From Stenopsyche tienmushanensis (lineage: Eukaryota > Arthropoda > Insecta > Trichoptera > Stenopsychidae): a stretch of 64,000 nucleotides of DNA. The stretch spans positions 434,001 through 498,000 of the forward strand of contig WACJ01000126.1 of the NCBI GenBank assembly GCA_008973525.1, written 5' to 3'. Position 1 is the stretch's first letter, and the number at the start of each line of letters is the position of its first letter. Of this stretch, positions 11,440 through 24,460 are shown piece after piece. The notes beneath the pieces are model-generated. The model searched no databases, had not been told where the DNA came from, and saw nothing but the letters and a program-made list of their open reading frames with translations. The translations under genes were made by a program, and so were the position numbers.

Positions 11440-12720
11440 CACGCAGTAAAAAATATATATATATATATATTGATATATCTTTAAAATTACGACTTGACAT
11501 TAAAAATTGGCAATTTTGTTCCCGGTTCATCCCGGAATAAATTGCGAAATTTCTCCCGATGCCAAAGGGTTAATATTGTGCACCCTATAGCTATCATCGA
11601 GCAAGTACCGTAAGTATGTCTCTTCATGATAGGATGCGAAAAAATAATTAACGAAGCATTTTTGATGTCTACGCAAACGTATCCTTCATCTCTTGCGCAA
11701 ACATAATACTCGGGAAGAATTTGTGATATTTATGTTGGGAAATTAATTTTTGGACGATCGAGCCGAGCCTCCAGAATGTTTGGCTGTTTACTTTGTCCAA
11801 ATATGATAAACATTTCAATTTAATAAACCGTTAATCACGGTCGGGGGGATCCCCCGTTGTAATTAAAATGTGCCCCCGAAAATAATTTTCATACGTGCTC
11901 ATTCAGCGTTTCCGTCAAGTAAATATAATTAAATCACGATTAAGTGGTACACATCAAAATTCCATGAAATTGCTCGGATGTCGCAAGAATGCCGGATTAT
12001 CAAGATTCGAGATCCGACTGGAAACACCCAAAGTCGCAGTCGTCTCACGTTCGCTCGCGAAATTTAATGAAGAACAACGGCAACTCGGCCTTTATCTTTC
12101 TGGCGGAATCTCGTCTTAATTAAATTACCCCGCGAGAGGATCTTTCGGACGGCGAGCGTTCCTAGGGGACAGGATATCTGATGCAAGGGTAAAAATTACA
12201 GGGCGCAGATATGTCACGGTATTGATTAATTCAGCGCAACCGTAACATCCCCCGAGTACAACTCATAAATTAGAGCTGGGGTTGCAAGTAAAGCATTAAG
12301 CCTAACAGAGCTATTCAAACATATGGCCACAATCGAGACGGTGTTGCGGTTCGTCCTGCCGACACAGGAACACAACTGCAACGGTCTTTGTAGTATTGTT
12401 GTGGACTCATGACAAACAAGCTTCCGGAAGACTAGACCGTAACAAGTATATCAAATCCTGTTTGCACTACTTCCTTCGCAATAAGATCAACATGACCCGA
12501 TGAAAGAACATTTTCAGCCATGTTTTTCTATGGAATAAAATACGACACCTCTTGTTCATTATTTTATTAAATAATACATTTTCAGTTTTATTGTGGTATT
12601 TACCCTTTTAATAACCTTTGTTTTTTTTAATTATATACATTTAAAGCAAAAATACAACATATAAATAAAAAAGGATTTAAAATTCATTAATTTAAAAACA
12701 AAATCTTTTTTTTTCATATA
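11440..12720. other. Non-coding stretch with a TA run
   Basis: A short TA microsatellite lies at 11453-11470. Otherwise nothing recognisable; the 11895-12119 frame has no motif. Confidence 0.45.
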
Positions 12721-12785
12721 CAGTGTACTTTTGATTATCCGGGTGCGGATTATCCGGTTTGCTGATACTCGGATAATAAGGTCAT
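12721..12785 (+). mobile_element. Tigger/pogo-type terminal fragment
   Basis: CAGTGTACTTTTGATTATCC, with the GATTATCCGG motif repeated and then inverted (CGGATAAT), matches the common Tigger end type whose TIR contains GATTATCCG. TATA precedes it. No right end was found. Confidence 0.55.
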
Positions 12786-13046
12786 TCCAGAATAGTACTT
12801 AGGTGTTATATACAGATATCAAGATAAAAGAAATAAAACTCTACTCTACTCTACAAGCGATGATGCTTGTATCTTATCTCCCAAAACAAACGCCTATTCT
12901 TATATTTTAATTACCTTGCTTTACAAAACAATCGAGCAAGAGTTTAAGAAATCTTGTTATAAGAGGCAGAAATCACAACGAGAGTAATATTGTGTAAATG
13001 GATCCAGGATGATAAGAGCGATACACATGGCTTGATTACTAAAACT

Positions 13047-13211
13047 TTAACGTGTATGGTAAGATGGCCGCGTATTTGCGAGCGAATTCCAGTGATTCGG
13101 AAAGAGTACTTTTATACGTTGAGCTCGAAGAAAGACAGAAATGTTGTGGGCGACGAGAGTGTTAAACTGATTGTTCATAGGCCCTCTGCAACGCTTGTCT
13201 ATCCGGCTTAA
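13047..13211 (+). mobile_element. piggyBac-like TTAA-flanked repeat (family E)
   Basis: TTAA occurs at both borders (13047-13050 and 13208-13211). The interior GTATGGTAAGATGGCCGCG, TTTGCGAGCGAATTCC and AAAGAGTACTTTTATACGTT recurs inverted at 13930-14020 and, degraded, at 18571-18680. TTAA duplication is the piggyBac hallmark. No transposase is present. Confidence 0.5.
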
Positions 13212-13400
13212 CCCTTTGAGTAGTGAGATAATTTAAAATATTCATAGTCGTAGATGCTATATTTGCTTGTCCGCCACTTATCATCCGTACAAATCCACTT
13301 ATATGTCAGAACTGCAGTAGCGCGTATGAAGCTTATATTTAACACTCTCGTCGCCCAACATGAATCGGTGTTGTTTCTCGCGAGGCCAAAATTCGATAGT
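13208..13400 (-). repeat. Second TTAA-started repeat, partly inverted to the first
   Basis: It starts TTAACCCTTTGAGTAGTG and holds TTTAACACTCTCGTCGCCC at 13338-13356, the exact reverse complement of GGGCGACGAGAGTGTTAAA at 13148-13166. Confidence 0.45.
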
Positions 13401-13929
13401 CGGAGCGTAAACAGAAGGAATAGCGATGCAATATTACAACGCACGGGATAAATACAAATGACATGTGGCGCATCTTCCTTCGTGTGTTGTTTTATCTTGG
13501 ATTGATAAGCTTGACTCTGTAATTAGTCAAATTCACAAAAACAAAGAGAAGATAAGCAAATGCGGACAGACAAGGGTAGGAATGCAAGTTTCGAGGTCGA
13601 TCTCGAAAGATATTTAGACAGTTGTCATCTGGAAAACAATATAGAAAGAGAATCGTAAAGTTAACATTTGCAATTCGTTATGGAAATACGTAATTATGAT
13701 TCGCTTTTCGGAGACGCGCATATCTGGTGGACGTAGCGACGAACGAGTTAAATAAATAAACACTATCGCATAAACAATACACCTAAAATCGATTCATTAT
13801 ATCATTCACACATCAATATTATTCGATAAACTTGGGTTAACGATCTATACAATCGTGCGATGTACGCAGGACGCTCTCCGTCTCTGTCTCCCATGCACAG
13901 TTACCGAACTGCACTACATTTTAACCGTC

Positions 13930-14173
13930 TCTGTCTCTCTTTGAGCTCAACGTGCAAGAGTGCTCTTTCTAAATCATTGGTATTCGCTCGCAAATACGCG
14001 ATCATCCTACCATACAGGTTAACTATGGCGGGCGGGGTGGACCAAGTATGCTGCGTGCGTTATGCAGCATAAAGAAGAGGTTGAAAAGAAAATCCCACAC
14101 TACCACCGTACATGGTTGTGTCTTTCGAAGATTTCCCCCCTCCGCAAACAATAAAGGGCATTAAAAGGGTTAA
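13930..14173 (-). repeat. Family E copy, inverted
   Basis: Reverse complement gives GTATGGTAGGATGATCGCG, TTTGCGAGCGAATACC and AGCACTCTTGCACGTTGAGC, matching 13053-13115. Both TTAA at about 14022 and AAAAGGGTTAA at 14163-14173 could be an end. Confidence 0.5.
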
Positions 14174-14179
14174 AACAAC

Positions 14180-16300
14180 AAGAAACGCACAAATACGCGA
14201 TAACTTATAGCTATTATGAAATTATCATCCATCATGATACGCGGTTGAAAGTTCTGCACGCTGAATTCACCCGTGTGAAGTTTTCGCGCAAGACTGATAA
14301 AATATCTGATTTTAACACAGCTCAACAATGAAGAAGTAAATTCGTTAAAGGAGACATACTTTTAAAATCCGGCTCCAGTGCCCTAATCTATCTTGACAAA
14401 TCACTTCCGTATGCCACAAGTTTAAGCACAGGAAAACATGAAGTTTTTCCGGATATACTGAGCGAAGACAAATTATCCCTTTGCCATTTTTATGCGCCGC
14501 CATGGAAAAACAAATCTTGTTGTGTACAAGTAGATGGATTTCATAGGAACGTATTAAAATCCAATTATGCGCTTTTCCCGAGCAATTTTCAATGGGAATG
14601 TTGGAAATAGTTTTTAAATTTGCTTGGAGTACTAAAATGTATTTCGATTAAAACTTCAATAGCGAAATTCAAGCATTAGAGTCGGGAATAATTTGTCCTT
14701 TTGCTGAAAAAAATCTTATACTATCAAAATTAAACGAATGAAATGAGAACCAAATTCTTGAATTAAAATTTTGTTGAGATTATTTTTCTGGAAAGTAGAT
14801 TTAAATATATTGTCCGAAAATACATCCATGATCATGGGCAGGCTCGTATATCCGAAATATTTCAATAAGGTTGGTTAATAATTTGGAGATCATGGACATG
14901 TTCGACGAAGCAACAATCGCCAGTTTCATCGTTGTTTCGTTAGTTGTTTTTTTTACTGAGGAGATTATTCATCAATTCGCGTTTGGCTACCCATCTTAGA
15001 TTCAGAACCAAATGGAAGCAGGCTTACAGGAAGTCTAATCTGAGTTGATAAGATCCACAAAGACATAGAACGTCTAGAATAAGGAAGATTCAAGATCGAT
15101 ACTATGTATATCGGCGGTTGAAAAGACTATTTCTAAAGTATTAAAAAGATTTTTTTAATATTATATTAAAATTATGAAATGCGATATTTGTATTGGAAAT
15201 ATCATCGCCTTTTTTTGCAAACTACGTTTTCAATCGTAAGGAATGAATCCCCTTTGATCCTATTTTGACGATACACGAAATCTATGGGAAACTATAGTCC
15301 CCGACATAAAAACATGCAGTAGAAATAAAGAAGAGGTGGATATGAGGGCGGACGCGTAATTCGACCTGGAGGCATTTGGGCGGTGCGCGCGCCTTTCGCC
15401 ACACGACCGTTACTTATATCGAATTCTTATCTGGTCGACCCTTCGAGGATCCTCAATTTTGAGAATATAGTAGGGAGGTAAATAAGGAGCACCGGTTTAT
15501 TGTAGACATTTGGGCTTTAGTACGTTATCTGAAGACGTCGGCTATCCGGAGCAGAGCTGGGAGAACGCACACACGCATCCCACAGGTAATGTGTATATTA
15601 GACACGAAGGAAATTACACAATGTCGGCCTGTGCGAAAGCTGTTTGTATATTTAATTAAGCGAGCTTTATGTTTGAGTTTCGCAACGCTCCTGTGCTCGG
15701 AGACCGAGCACACATCCGGGACCGGGACGCCGAATTAAAAATTCTATTCAAACTTAGCAATGACGACATAATACCTCTAATATGTGGCGTGCCATTCAAT
15801 TATAACGCCTTTCTGATCATACAATCAAAACTCTTTGTTCTGTAATAATATATGAAGGCAGGCAATGTTAAAAATACGTGCCGGTTGACGCGCGTTGAGT
15901 GCCGCACGAGCTGACGCATGTAAACCGATTACAGCGTACCAATGAGTGCGAATCAAAACTCGTGCGATAAAGAAAAATATATTTCTTGGAAACAGTCCTT
16001 ACGTGATATATAACAATCCCATAGGATAAATGAGTATTTTTTAATCGTACTAATATTTTCATAACTAAAAAATCACAAAAGTATATATAGGTATAAAGCA
16101 AAAACGAATTCTCGAATGATACACATTTAGAACAGCGAATGGCTAAGAGAAAGTAAAGACCTTTTCAGGTCATGATTTAAATTCATGCAGTGATATCATT
16201 GTATGTATGTCATTTTCCATTTCATGGTTAAAATCGGAAATATTGAACAAAAAGCCCGAATAAATCAGTTAACACATCACCTAATAAGTGTTAATTTTCA
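14180..16300. other. AT-rich non-coding stretch
   Basis: No transposon or exon was recognised. Frames at 15525-15713 and 15868-16101 (minus) have no motif. Confidence 0.45.
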
Positions 16301-16305
16301 ATACA

Positions 16306-16700
16306 ATGGAAAAATTTGAATTTCGGGTGTAGATAGAGATTGAGTGCTTTTTAATGGGAAAGAAGATCGTTAACGCAATGGCTTGACAAGACAGATGATA
16401 GAGAAGTGGTTTGCTGATTTTAAATGTGACCGTACAAACATCAACGATGATAAACGCTCTGATCGTCCAAATTCAACACCAGTTCCAGAAAACATTAAAG
16501 ATCCAAAAAAAAAAAATATTTTAGCTGATCATAAAAATGAAGTTGTGTGATATAGCTGACATTTATTCACCATTTTGCATCAAAATTTGTGTATGAGAAA
16601 GCTCTGTTCGATGTGGTTCTGTTTCATCTGGTAAAGTTTTGGCATCCATATTTTGCAATGTGCAAGCAAGAATCTTCAATAGCGAATAGGCGAAGAATGA
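16306..16700 (+). pseudogene. mariner transposase N-terminal relic
   Basis: ATG at 16306 opens MEKFEFRV. Frame changes then give ECFLMGKKIVNAMA, MIEKWFADFKCDRTNINDDK, RSDRPNSTPVPENIK, ILADHKNEVV and, near 16570-16625, FTILHQNLCMRKLC. This order matches mariner transposases (helix-turn-helix, linker, MRKLC segment). The catalytic domain is absent; at 16763 the sequence runs into a family C element. Many frameshifts and stops. Confidence 0.78.
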
Positions 16701-16762
16701 TTGATAGGCTAAAGATAAATAATTCTACAAAAAGGCATCGCAACGTTAGAGAAGAGACTATA

Positions 16763-17496
16763 CATTCGAACTTTTTTTTGTGCGATTTCGAAGTTATGCG
16801 GTTTTCTTTGAGCGATTTTTTTAAATTTCATAAAGAGTGCGTATCGTGATATTTTGGATAAAATGGGAAATAAATCATCAACACTAACCGAAATTTGGAA
16901 AATAATTAGGGATAGTGTAAATCGTATTACATCTGATATTGATGAATTACGACCACGTCCTTTATTCTGGTTTAGATTTTTGTAAAAATTGATTTCGCTT
17001 TTTCCAATGCTTCGACTTTTAAAAATACATTATCTAAAGTAATTTCCAAAATTCCAATACTTATGGAGTTACAGCTACACGGTTGACATCATATTTCAAG
17101 TTTTAATCAATTAATTTACTTCAAAACGAATCTTTTCTAAAGAATCCTCTATTATTCTTATCAGCTTTATGTCAAAATTTATGTTTTAACTATTAAAAAA
17201 AAAATTAAACTTTGATAAAATAAGGGCAAAAAAAAATGACTAGTTTATTTTAAGCAGTCGCCATTTTATGATTTTATTTTTTTTAGTTAGTGACCATAAT
17301 GATATTTTTACTAATTATGAATTATATTGTAGGAAAGAGAAAATCTGCACAGAACTTTTTTTGTGCGATTTTGGATATATTTTATATGGCTGTTTCAAAG
17401 TTATGCGATTTTTAAATTCACTTTTTCTATGTAAGTCGTGAATTTTTTGTGCGATTTTCAGCGAAGCTCATCTACCGCACAAAAAAAGTTTAATTG
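16763..17496 (-). mobile_element. Family C element, inverted, internally shortened
   Basis: Flanked by TA (16761-16762 and 17497-17498). The left end CATTCGAACTTTTTTTTGTG and right end CCGCACAAAAAAAGTTTAATTG are decayed family C ends. ATGAATTATATTGTAGGAAA near 17318 is the start of the conserved short frame, cut off soon after GKRKSAQN. Confidence 0.72.
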
Positions 17497-17499
17497 TAT

Positions 17500-18565
17500 T
17501 TATTATTGTGGTCATTCTCATTCTACGAACTTATTGAGGGATGTGTTTAAACGCTTTGGCGGACAAGTCTGTATTATGCGACATTTTTGGTACTAAAACG
17601 CGTGAAATGGCGCAATATGGGTAATTAATAAATAGCATAATTATTAATTCTTAACAACCCTTAATAAAATTTAAATATGCATATCACACCGAGATTTATC
17701 GCCATCGTCGAGTTGAATAATAAATACGCTCTAAAATGTTTGCCAATCTATGCGACGCTTTTAAATTGGCCAGACAAACTGCACGAATATAGAATGGATA
17801 CGAACACTTGTATATTTATTATTTTAGCCGAGCGAAATGGAAATTTAAAGGATCTCTAAAGAGTTCCCTATTGAAGTTCTTAATTGTATTCACCTGGCCT
17901 CACAAATGGTAAAACTTTCAGGAAGTGCAGCTCGCGATACAGCGAAGAAGAAAAAATAAGCGCCCGCAGCTACTTTTGTTGCCATAATAGACGATAATTG
18001 AAAGGCGAAAGTAAGAAAAAGCGAGCCGAAATGAAAAGAATGATTTGTGCCCGTATAGAACGGCCAGTGTCGTTATAGGAAACGGCATAAAAGTTATGCT
18101 AATTTGGACCCTAGTTTCGTCCGCGCGGGGGCGATTTCTTTTTTTACCCTCCCCTAACCATCGGCTCGCGTGCTATAAATAATTTAAATGCTCAGAGTGC
18201 TCGGTAATATTTTCGGAGCGGAGAAAAATAAACACCATTAGAGTGTTGAATACTTCCCTTGAAATGTAGGCATTAGGGTTTGATAGTCCTCGACGGAATT
18301 ATATTGTCGCGGTTCTGAGGGGAACGCAAACGATGAGACACAAAAATATGCTCAAACATCATGGCAGCCTTCCCGAGGAAATAATACGCAATTTTCTTTT
18401 TTGGGCATCGTTCAAGGGTTTTCTACATGGTGATTTCTTATTGCTTTTCATATGCCGTGCCAGACAATCATAAATAAATAGGGTCCAATAGGAATATTGA
18501 TATATTTGAGACTTACGCTTTTTGAAATCCCATCTCGTAAAAATACAAAAATAATATAATTTATT
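17500..18565. other. Non-coding stretch
   Basis: Nothing recognisable; moderately mixed base composition without frames. Confidence 0.45.
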
Positions 18566-18569
18566 TGCT

Positions 18570-18800
18570 TAACCCGTTGATGAGGAATCCCGCATATGTT
18601 GCGAGCGGATTGGAGTGATACAGAAAGAATATTCTTGCACGTTGATTGTAAATCAGAGATTGTATCGATCGACCCAAATTCTTCTCAACAAATGCATTAT
18701 TTTGTTACTAAAAGTGAAGATGCACATGTGTATTGTTTATGTTTACGTGAAGAGTTGGACGAATATTGTGTGCTATCAACAGTGTAAAGGTTCATTTATT
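18570..18800 (+). repeat. Degraded family E copy
   Basis: TTAACCCGTTGATGAGGAAT is followed by TTGCGAGCGGATTGGAGTGA and AGAAAGAATATTCTTGCACG, aligning with the TTAA-started repeat at 13047. Confidence 0.45.
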
Positions 18801-18839
18801 TATATACAAGCTTGATTCACGCTGCGCGGTCTACATACG

Positions 18840-20525
18840 AATATAGCATCTATGTTTAAATAAATTTAAAATTAACGCACTAATCGAATGGTTAGAGTCT
18901 GTTGAGAACTTCAATTATCATTTAAGCATTTTCCGAGTGGAAGGACTTTTCGTAGTTAATTAATCTTGATTTTTCGTCTTCCCATAGGCGCCTTCTTTTT
19001 TGGTAAGAATAGCTTACATGTTTTCATATGCTATTTGATGTCGGTCTTGGGCGGTCCAGGTCTCTTCAAGTATTTGAAAGTAACCACAGAACAAAAGGCA
19101 GGGAATGGTTTGACATCAAGAGGTTACCTAATGCGATATTTCAAACAAAACAAACGTGATAAGAAATTCTCAAATGATCCGGAACGACGGCATCGCAGGA
19201 ACAGCGCCAAAAATAGGGGAGGAGTAGAAGCAAACGAGAAATCGTTAAAAAGCGATCTGAAATTATCGCCAAGGAACGCAATGACTCCCGCAACGACCAC
19301 GCCAAAAACTGGATACAGGACATTAATAATTAACAAGGAAACTCGTTTTCGAGGAAAAATTTCGAGCGGGGTTGCTTTAAATGTAACGCTTTCGCTAGCA
19401 CCCCTAAACAAAGAAACATGCCGAGTGAAATATAGCCCCATAACTACAACTAAGAACGCTTTAATATCTTATTTATTTTTATACATCTATTTTTAATCGA
19501 TTTTCAACTTTCGAAAACCTGTGAGAAATAGGCAGTAATGAAGAAAATAATGTTTTTAATTAATTAATATAAATATGCACATTTTTATATAATGAAAAAT
19601 ATATCCACTCTAACGAGTAGCGGGCTTTGAAGATTTTTTTTGGAGAAACACAGCAAAATTGTACGCTTCAGAATGCTTATGATAAATGTTTGATGTAAGC
19701 AAGTGCCAACACAGATTTAAAAGAAAATTTTATGGGAGACTTATGACCTGTCTAGCGAACTCGGAGAGACCAATGGGACTAGACGACGATGTCGGGATAG
19801 CTAAAATTGAAGCGAAACCAGCAAATTGTATACGGTACTCGGTCGACAAACTTGCCACTTCGAAATACACAATAAATAATGGGAGAGATTGTTCGAGACA
19901 GAGATTTATTATTTTCATCGCGCCTTCTTTTAAATAAGGACCAACCGAGTTGGAACTCTATGCGAAGATCCGTGATGGAAAAAAGTGCACAAAATATTCA
20001 TTTATTAGAACAACCCTCGCGTGTATGGTACGGTACCGGAACGCGTCTCATCATTTATTCAGAGCGCCGATGTTGCGTTTGTAAATTCTATATTAAAGCA
20101 CATGTGTTGCACACAAAGTGCGTCCTAAAAGTTTCAGAATTTAATGGTGTCGGTTAGCTGCAAAAGTTTTGTCCTTTACGGTTACGCATGACCTTAGACA
20201 AGTCCGTGGACGAACTGACATATTTATTGAATGGTTAGAGCATTGTATGAAAAACTATGGTATAAACAAAACTGTCTATCGGTTTGTTCCATATACAATC
20301 CCATATCCTTTGATTGAACTAAACCAAATTATGCATAGTAATTTTATTAGAAAAAAAACCCCATTTTTTTTTACAGATTTTGAAGAAGATTATATACAGG
20401 ATGTTTTACAAATGGACCAACAAAAATTATTTGGGGGTTAAAACGGTCTTATGTCATAAGTGTCATTTTGTCAAAAAATTGCAGGTCTCTAGACAAAGAA
20501 ATCCAGTGGTGTCAGATCTGGATAC
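18840..20525. other. Stretch with one long unsupported frame
   Basis: A 177-codon plus-strand frame at 18966-19496 begins at TTG, not ATG, and contains no recognisable motif, signal or domain. A 105-codon minus-strand frame lies across it. Both are judged likely chance, though the length is notable in AT-rich DNA. Frames at 19686-20441 are also unrecognised. Confidence 0.35.
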
Positions 20526-20797
20526 CGTACGAGTAGGGAATCCAATCCCGAGCCAAAATTTAAATCCCGGGACTTCGGGGTAATCCGAAGTAACATTAAA
20601 GTATCGAGTGTTTCGTTATTTAGTCTGGATCTGATTTTGGAGGCCAGGCAACCTGCTGCTAAAAATGCACGCTCAGCCTCCACACTCATTGGAGGTATCG
20701 TCATCAGATATTTCAATGAGAGTTGATGACCGCGTGATCCCCCATTTTCGCATAACATCATCAATGTGACTGATAAAATTCCTTTCTGCTGAGACAC
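20489..20797 (-). pseudogene. hAT transposase C-terminal dimerisation remnant
   Basis: The 102-codon frame holds the SVEAERAF...S.IRSRLN..TLD hAT dimerisation signature in its middle third. Its first 25 residues come from non-coding element sequence across the deletion junction, and its last 20 run through the inverted repeat into flanking DNA. It is not an expressed gene by any visible signal. Confidence 0.85.
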
Positions 20798-21238
20798 GGA
20801 CTAAAACTCGCAAAATTCCCGATTTCCTGACAAATTATTTATTTCCATCACTGCAGATGAATACTTATATACTATAATACTTCGATGTGATTCGTAATTA
20901 TATTACGGAGGAATGCAAAGATTCTGAATCCCGTATCTATTATATTTCATATCGATATTCCCATTTTTAGAGTCGAGGTGTAGTAAATACATCACCGGTA
21001 GGGAAATGTTATTGCCTCTAGGTGTCGCCTAAGCTCACCAATAAGTAGTTACGCCACTGTTTCCAAACATCCAAATTTCGGCGAGAATGTCTCGATTTAG
21101 TAGCCTTCTACGTGCTAGTGAGGTTTACGATTTCTATTAGATAAAAATTTCAATCTCGAATTTTTCGGGATTACGTTTACTAATCCCGGGATTCGTAAGT
21201 ACCTAAAACTGTCCGGGATCCCGGGATTGGATTCCCTA
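20534..21238 (-). mobile_element. hAT internal-deletion element with both ends and 8-bp target duplication
   Basis: Both ends are TAGGGAATCCAATCCCG as inverted repeats. The flanks CGTACGAG (20526-20533) and CGTACGTG (21239-21246) match at 7 of 8 positions, the hAT target-duplication length. The minus strand at about 20600-20730 encodes MTIPPMSVEAERAFLAAGCL then ASKIRSRLNNETLDTLMLLR, the conserved C-terminal hAT dimerisation motif. The rest of the transposase is missing, so the 705-bp element is non-autonomous. Four related copies occur in the window. Confidence 0.88.
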
Positions 21239-21249
21239 CGTACGTGCCA

Positions 21250-23845
21250 TGGAATAGAGTACGCCAAGCATTAAAAGTATTTTCTTAATCCTAACCCTGG
21301 CAAACTGGGCAAAGTTCTAAATAGTTGTTATTTTTTTGTTTAAATAATTTAGAAATAATTTTATTTAAACCAATTCCATAAAATAATGATTTATTTAAAC
21401 AAAAAACATTGCAAAATACAAAAATATATATAAGTTATAACGATTTAAAGGTGAAATTTCGGGTATTTTTTCAAATGTTGAAATAAAATTCTATTTCGAA
21501 AACCCTTATACTTAGGACATAGGGACTATGTGTGAAACGTAGCAAAAGACTCCCTTAATCCCAAAAATATTGTCGGTCCATGTGTAAAACACCCTGTACA
21601 TGTAAACTTATTACACACATAATTTAAAAGTAGATCGAATGTTAGCATGTTTCGATTTACGCGAAAGCCGAAATTACCGCGTAAATCATTAAAATTAGTA
21701 AACCGATAATAGGATTTTGATACAGGCTAAAAATATGTCAGTAAAATATGTCGTAGAATTATGGAAACCAACAATGTAATTGCATTCTAGAACTGTAAAT
21801 AAAATATAAACTCACTTCTAGGTTTAAGCATTCAATGTTCTCTATTAACATTTAGAATTGCATTTCTCTTAAAATAATATTACCTGTTTTGATATTTCTG
21901 ACACTGATTAAGTCTATTTTAGAATTTACACAACACATTCATACATGATAATACGAAAACGGATTTATAAATCACAATTTCATCCTTTTCCAAATAAAAT
22001 ACGTATAAGCCTAAAAATATATGTACAAACTCAAAAAATAGCATAAAGCCTTTTGAACAATTCCAAATGAATGCAAACGTAATCCGGCAGACGAGCTTGT
22101 GAATACAACAGGAGATTTGAAATTGTGCCAGAGCTGACTTATAGCGACCACAGGTGAAATTTTGATACGGCACGATTCAAAAGAAGAAACATTAAAATCA
22201 CATCAAGAATTGAAAATGATCGACAAAAGCGATTCGGATGTGTGAAGTTTCTGAAAAACAGAGTGGAAGCGGACAGATAGCAAACAAAAACGCGATTAAT
22301 TGACTTAAACCGATTGCGCCATATATTTTTCAAAAAATCCAACTGGTGCATAAAACAAGAGCCACGGTTCATGTTTGTCTGTAAATAAATCAATCCGTCC
22401 AGACAACGCCCGACACGAAACCTAGAATAGTAAATGCATTTTGGCGCATTCCGTACTTATTCAAAAACCGCCGGCAAAATATAGGGATGCATAGGAATTA
22501 CGGGCGGTGCAGCAATTGCATATGCATTTATGGGGATTCGAACCAACAGTCCACTACTCGTGGGCTAAAAACAACTGCAAATCCCATTTGATGGATCACC
22601 TACCCGCGCTCAGATATCAAAAGCTCAACATTTCCTACGGTTTCGTTTATTCTGAAGAAGACAAAGGATTTTAAGCATAATGGATTCACTGGCACCATAA
22701 TAAATATGCTTTTGATTTACATGGTCTTTTTAACACGGTCCAAGCAAATATATATTAATATAATACAATCAGCGGCACGGAAAGTGGCCCAAACATAAAC
22801 ATAGCAATACGAAGCAACAATGTTTTATTTATTTAATTGTTGATACTATCCTGTTAACGGGGGGCAAGCATATTGTTGAATTGAAAACGCGTGACCCCAA
22901 GCGTGGTAATATTTGAACCAAATACAATAATTTGATTAAAATCAATGAAATTAGTATTACATTTATATTTTTGAGATACAATGAATCAATACCCTAGTGC
23001 TTCTATAACATGCTGCTTTGTTTCTTTCCAGTGTTTCGTTTATAATCATATGAATAGAATCTGTTCACAGACTGTTTGCTTAGCATTAATTTCCTGGATC
23101 GACAACGGATATTATGCAGGATTGTGTAGCACGAAGAGAGTGCTACCGACAGTCGCATATTGCAATTGGCGTACACATATAAAGGGCAAAACTAAACACT
23201 GTGCCGATATCCTAGGAGCGATCAAAGGCTCTGGTCGAGTTCCCGGTTCAGTCATCCGGGATTAGTGGCTAATTGCATAAGAGATTAATGTATCGGGTTA
23301 ACCGGGCGTCGGGCGAAAGACGACCTCAATAATGTATCTTAACAACGCCTGTCGGCGATACGCAACCGGATAATTGCATGAATGACTGAATATTGATATT
23401 TTGATCATGAAGTCCGAGTACTATTACAGCTGTATACAATAGGAATAGAAAATAATAGTGGAAAATATTGAATGCCGTTTTAAATTAAGTGAGATTAAAT
23501 TTAATGGAATGATATTGTAGCGTGAAACTATTTGCGCGTTTATTTATGGGAGGAGTTTTGCATATTTGCTGTAATAAATTAATTAAAATTTAGAATTATA
23601 AATTCATCGGGCAAATGGCGACACTTGGATATTTATATTAATTGGTGGGGATTAATGGGATCAAATGAAATGCATTTAAATATCTAACATCATCGATGGG
23701 GCGGGGCAATCTTGCCGCCAATCAAATATGATTTGATTGAAGCACGTGTGATACAATGTTGCATTGCCAGGGGTAATGCAATATTCGTAATTTAAATTGA
23801 ATCAATTAATTCATTTTGGTCGGAATTTCATACGCGAGCAGTGGG
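21250..23845. other. AT-rich non-coding stretch
   Basis: No transposase or exon recognised. ACACCCTGTACATG near 21590 resembles motifs at ends of insect repeats but has no partner. Frames at 21919-22393 (minus) and 22981-23265 (plus) lack motifs. Confidence 0.45.
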
Positions 23846-23847
23846 TG

Positions 23848-24271
23848 AAGGCAACTAAATCGAGACATTCTCGGCGAAATCTGGACGCTTGGAAACAGTG
23901 GCGTAACTACTAATTGGCGAGCTTAGGCGACGCCTAGGGACAGTAACTGTTTAATCTATGTATACATATATACAGTACATATATGTTTTAAAATTGTTAT
24001 ATTAACATTTCCCTACCGATGATGTATTTACTACACCTCGACTCTAATAATGGGAATATAGATATGAAATATAATAGATACGGGCTTCAGAATTTTTGTA
24101 TTCCTCCGTAATATAATCACGAATCACATCAAAGTATTATAGTATATAAGTATTCATCTGCAGCGGCAGAAAAAAATAATTTGTCGGGAAATCGGGAATT
24201 TTACGAGTTTTAGTCCGTGTCTCGGCAGAAAGGAATTTTATCAGTCACTGCTTGGCTCGGGATTGGATTCC
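23848..24271 (+). mobile_element. hAT deletion derivative, 5'-truncated
   Basis: From CTAAATCGAGACATTCTCGG to GGCTCGGGATTGGATTCC it follows the 20534-21238 element in reverse complement. It adds a TATGTATACATATATACAG insert absent from that copy but present at 29.6 and 62.8 kb. The right end lacks the final CTA; the left inverted repeat is missing, as is the dimerisation segment. Confidence 0.75.
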
Positions 24272-24460
24272 GAAATTTGTCATTAGCAGATTAAATACGT
24301 TGTCAAATAATTGCCGAAAACTTAAAATGTACTCAAAAAATAAGGTGCATAAGCTTTATAATGTTGTTTCAGCTATACGCTTTAAAACAGTCACTGTTCA
24401 GCTTATTCTGATCAATCTTGCCGTCCGAACTTTTTTGATGAACTGAATTTTCATGGAAAA

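Noticed and set aside
11453..11470. TA microsatellite
   Set aside because: Ordinary simple repeat, common in AT-rich genomes; the same holds for 26388-26409.
22530..22610. GGGATTCGAACC resembles a tRNA B-box on the minus strand
   Set aside because: The T-stem does not pair beyond two bases, and no acceptor or anticodon arm could be folded.
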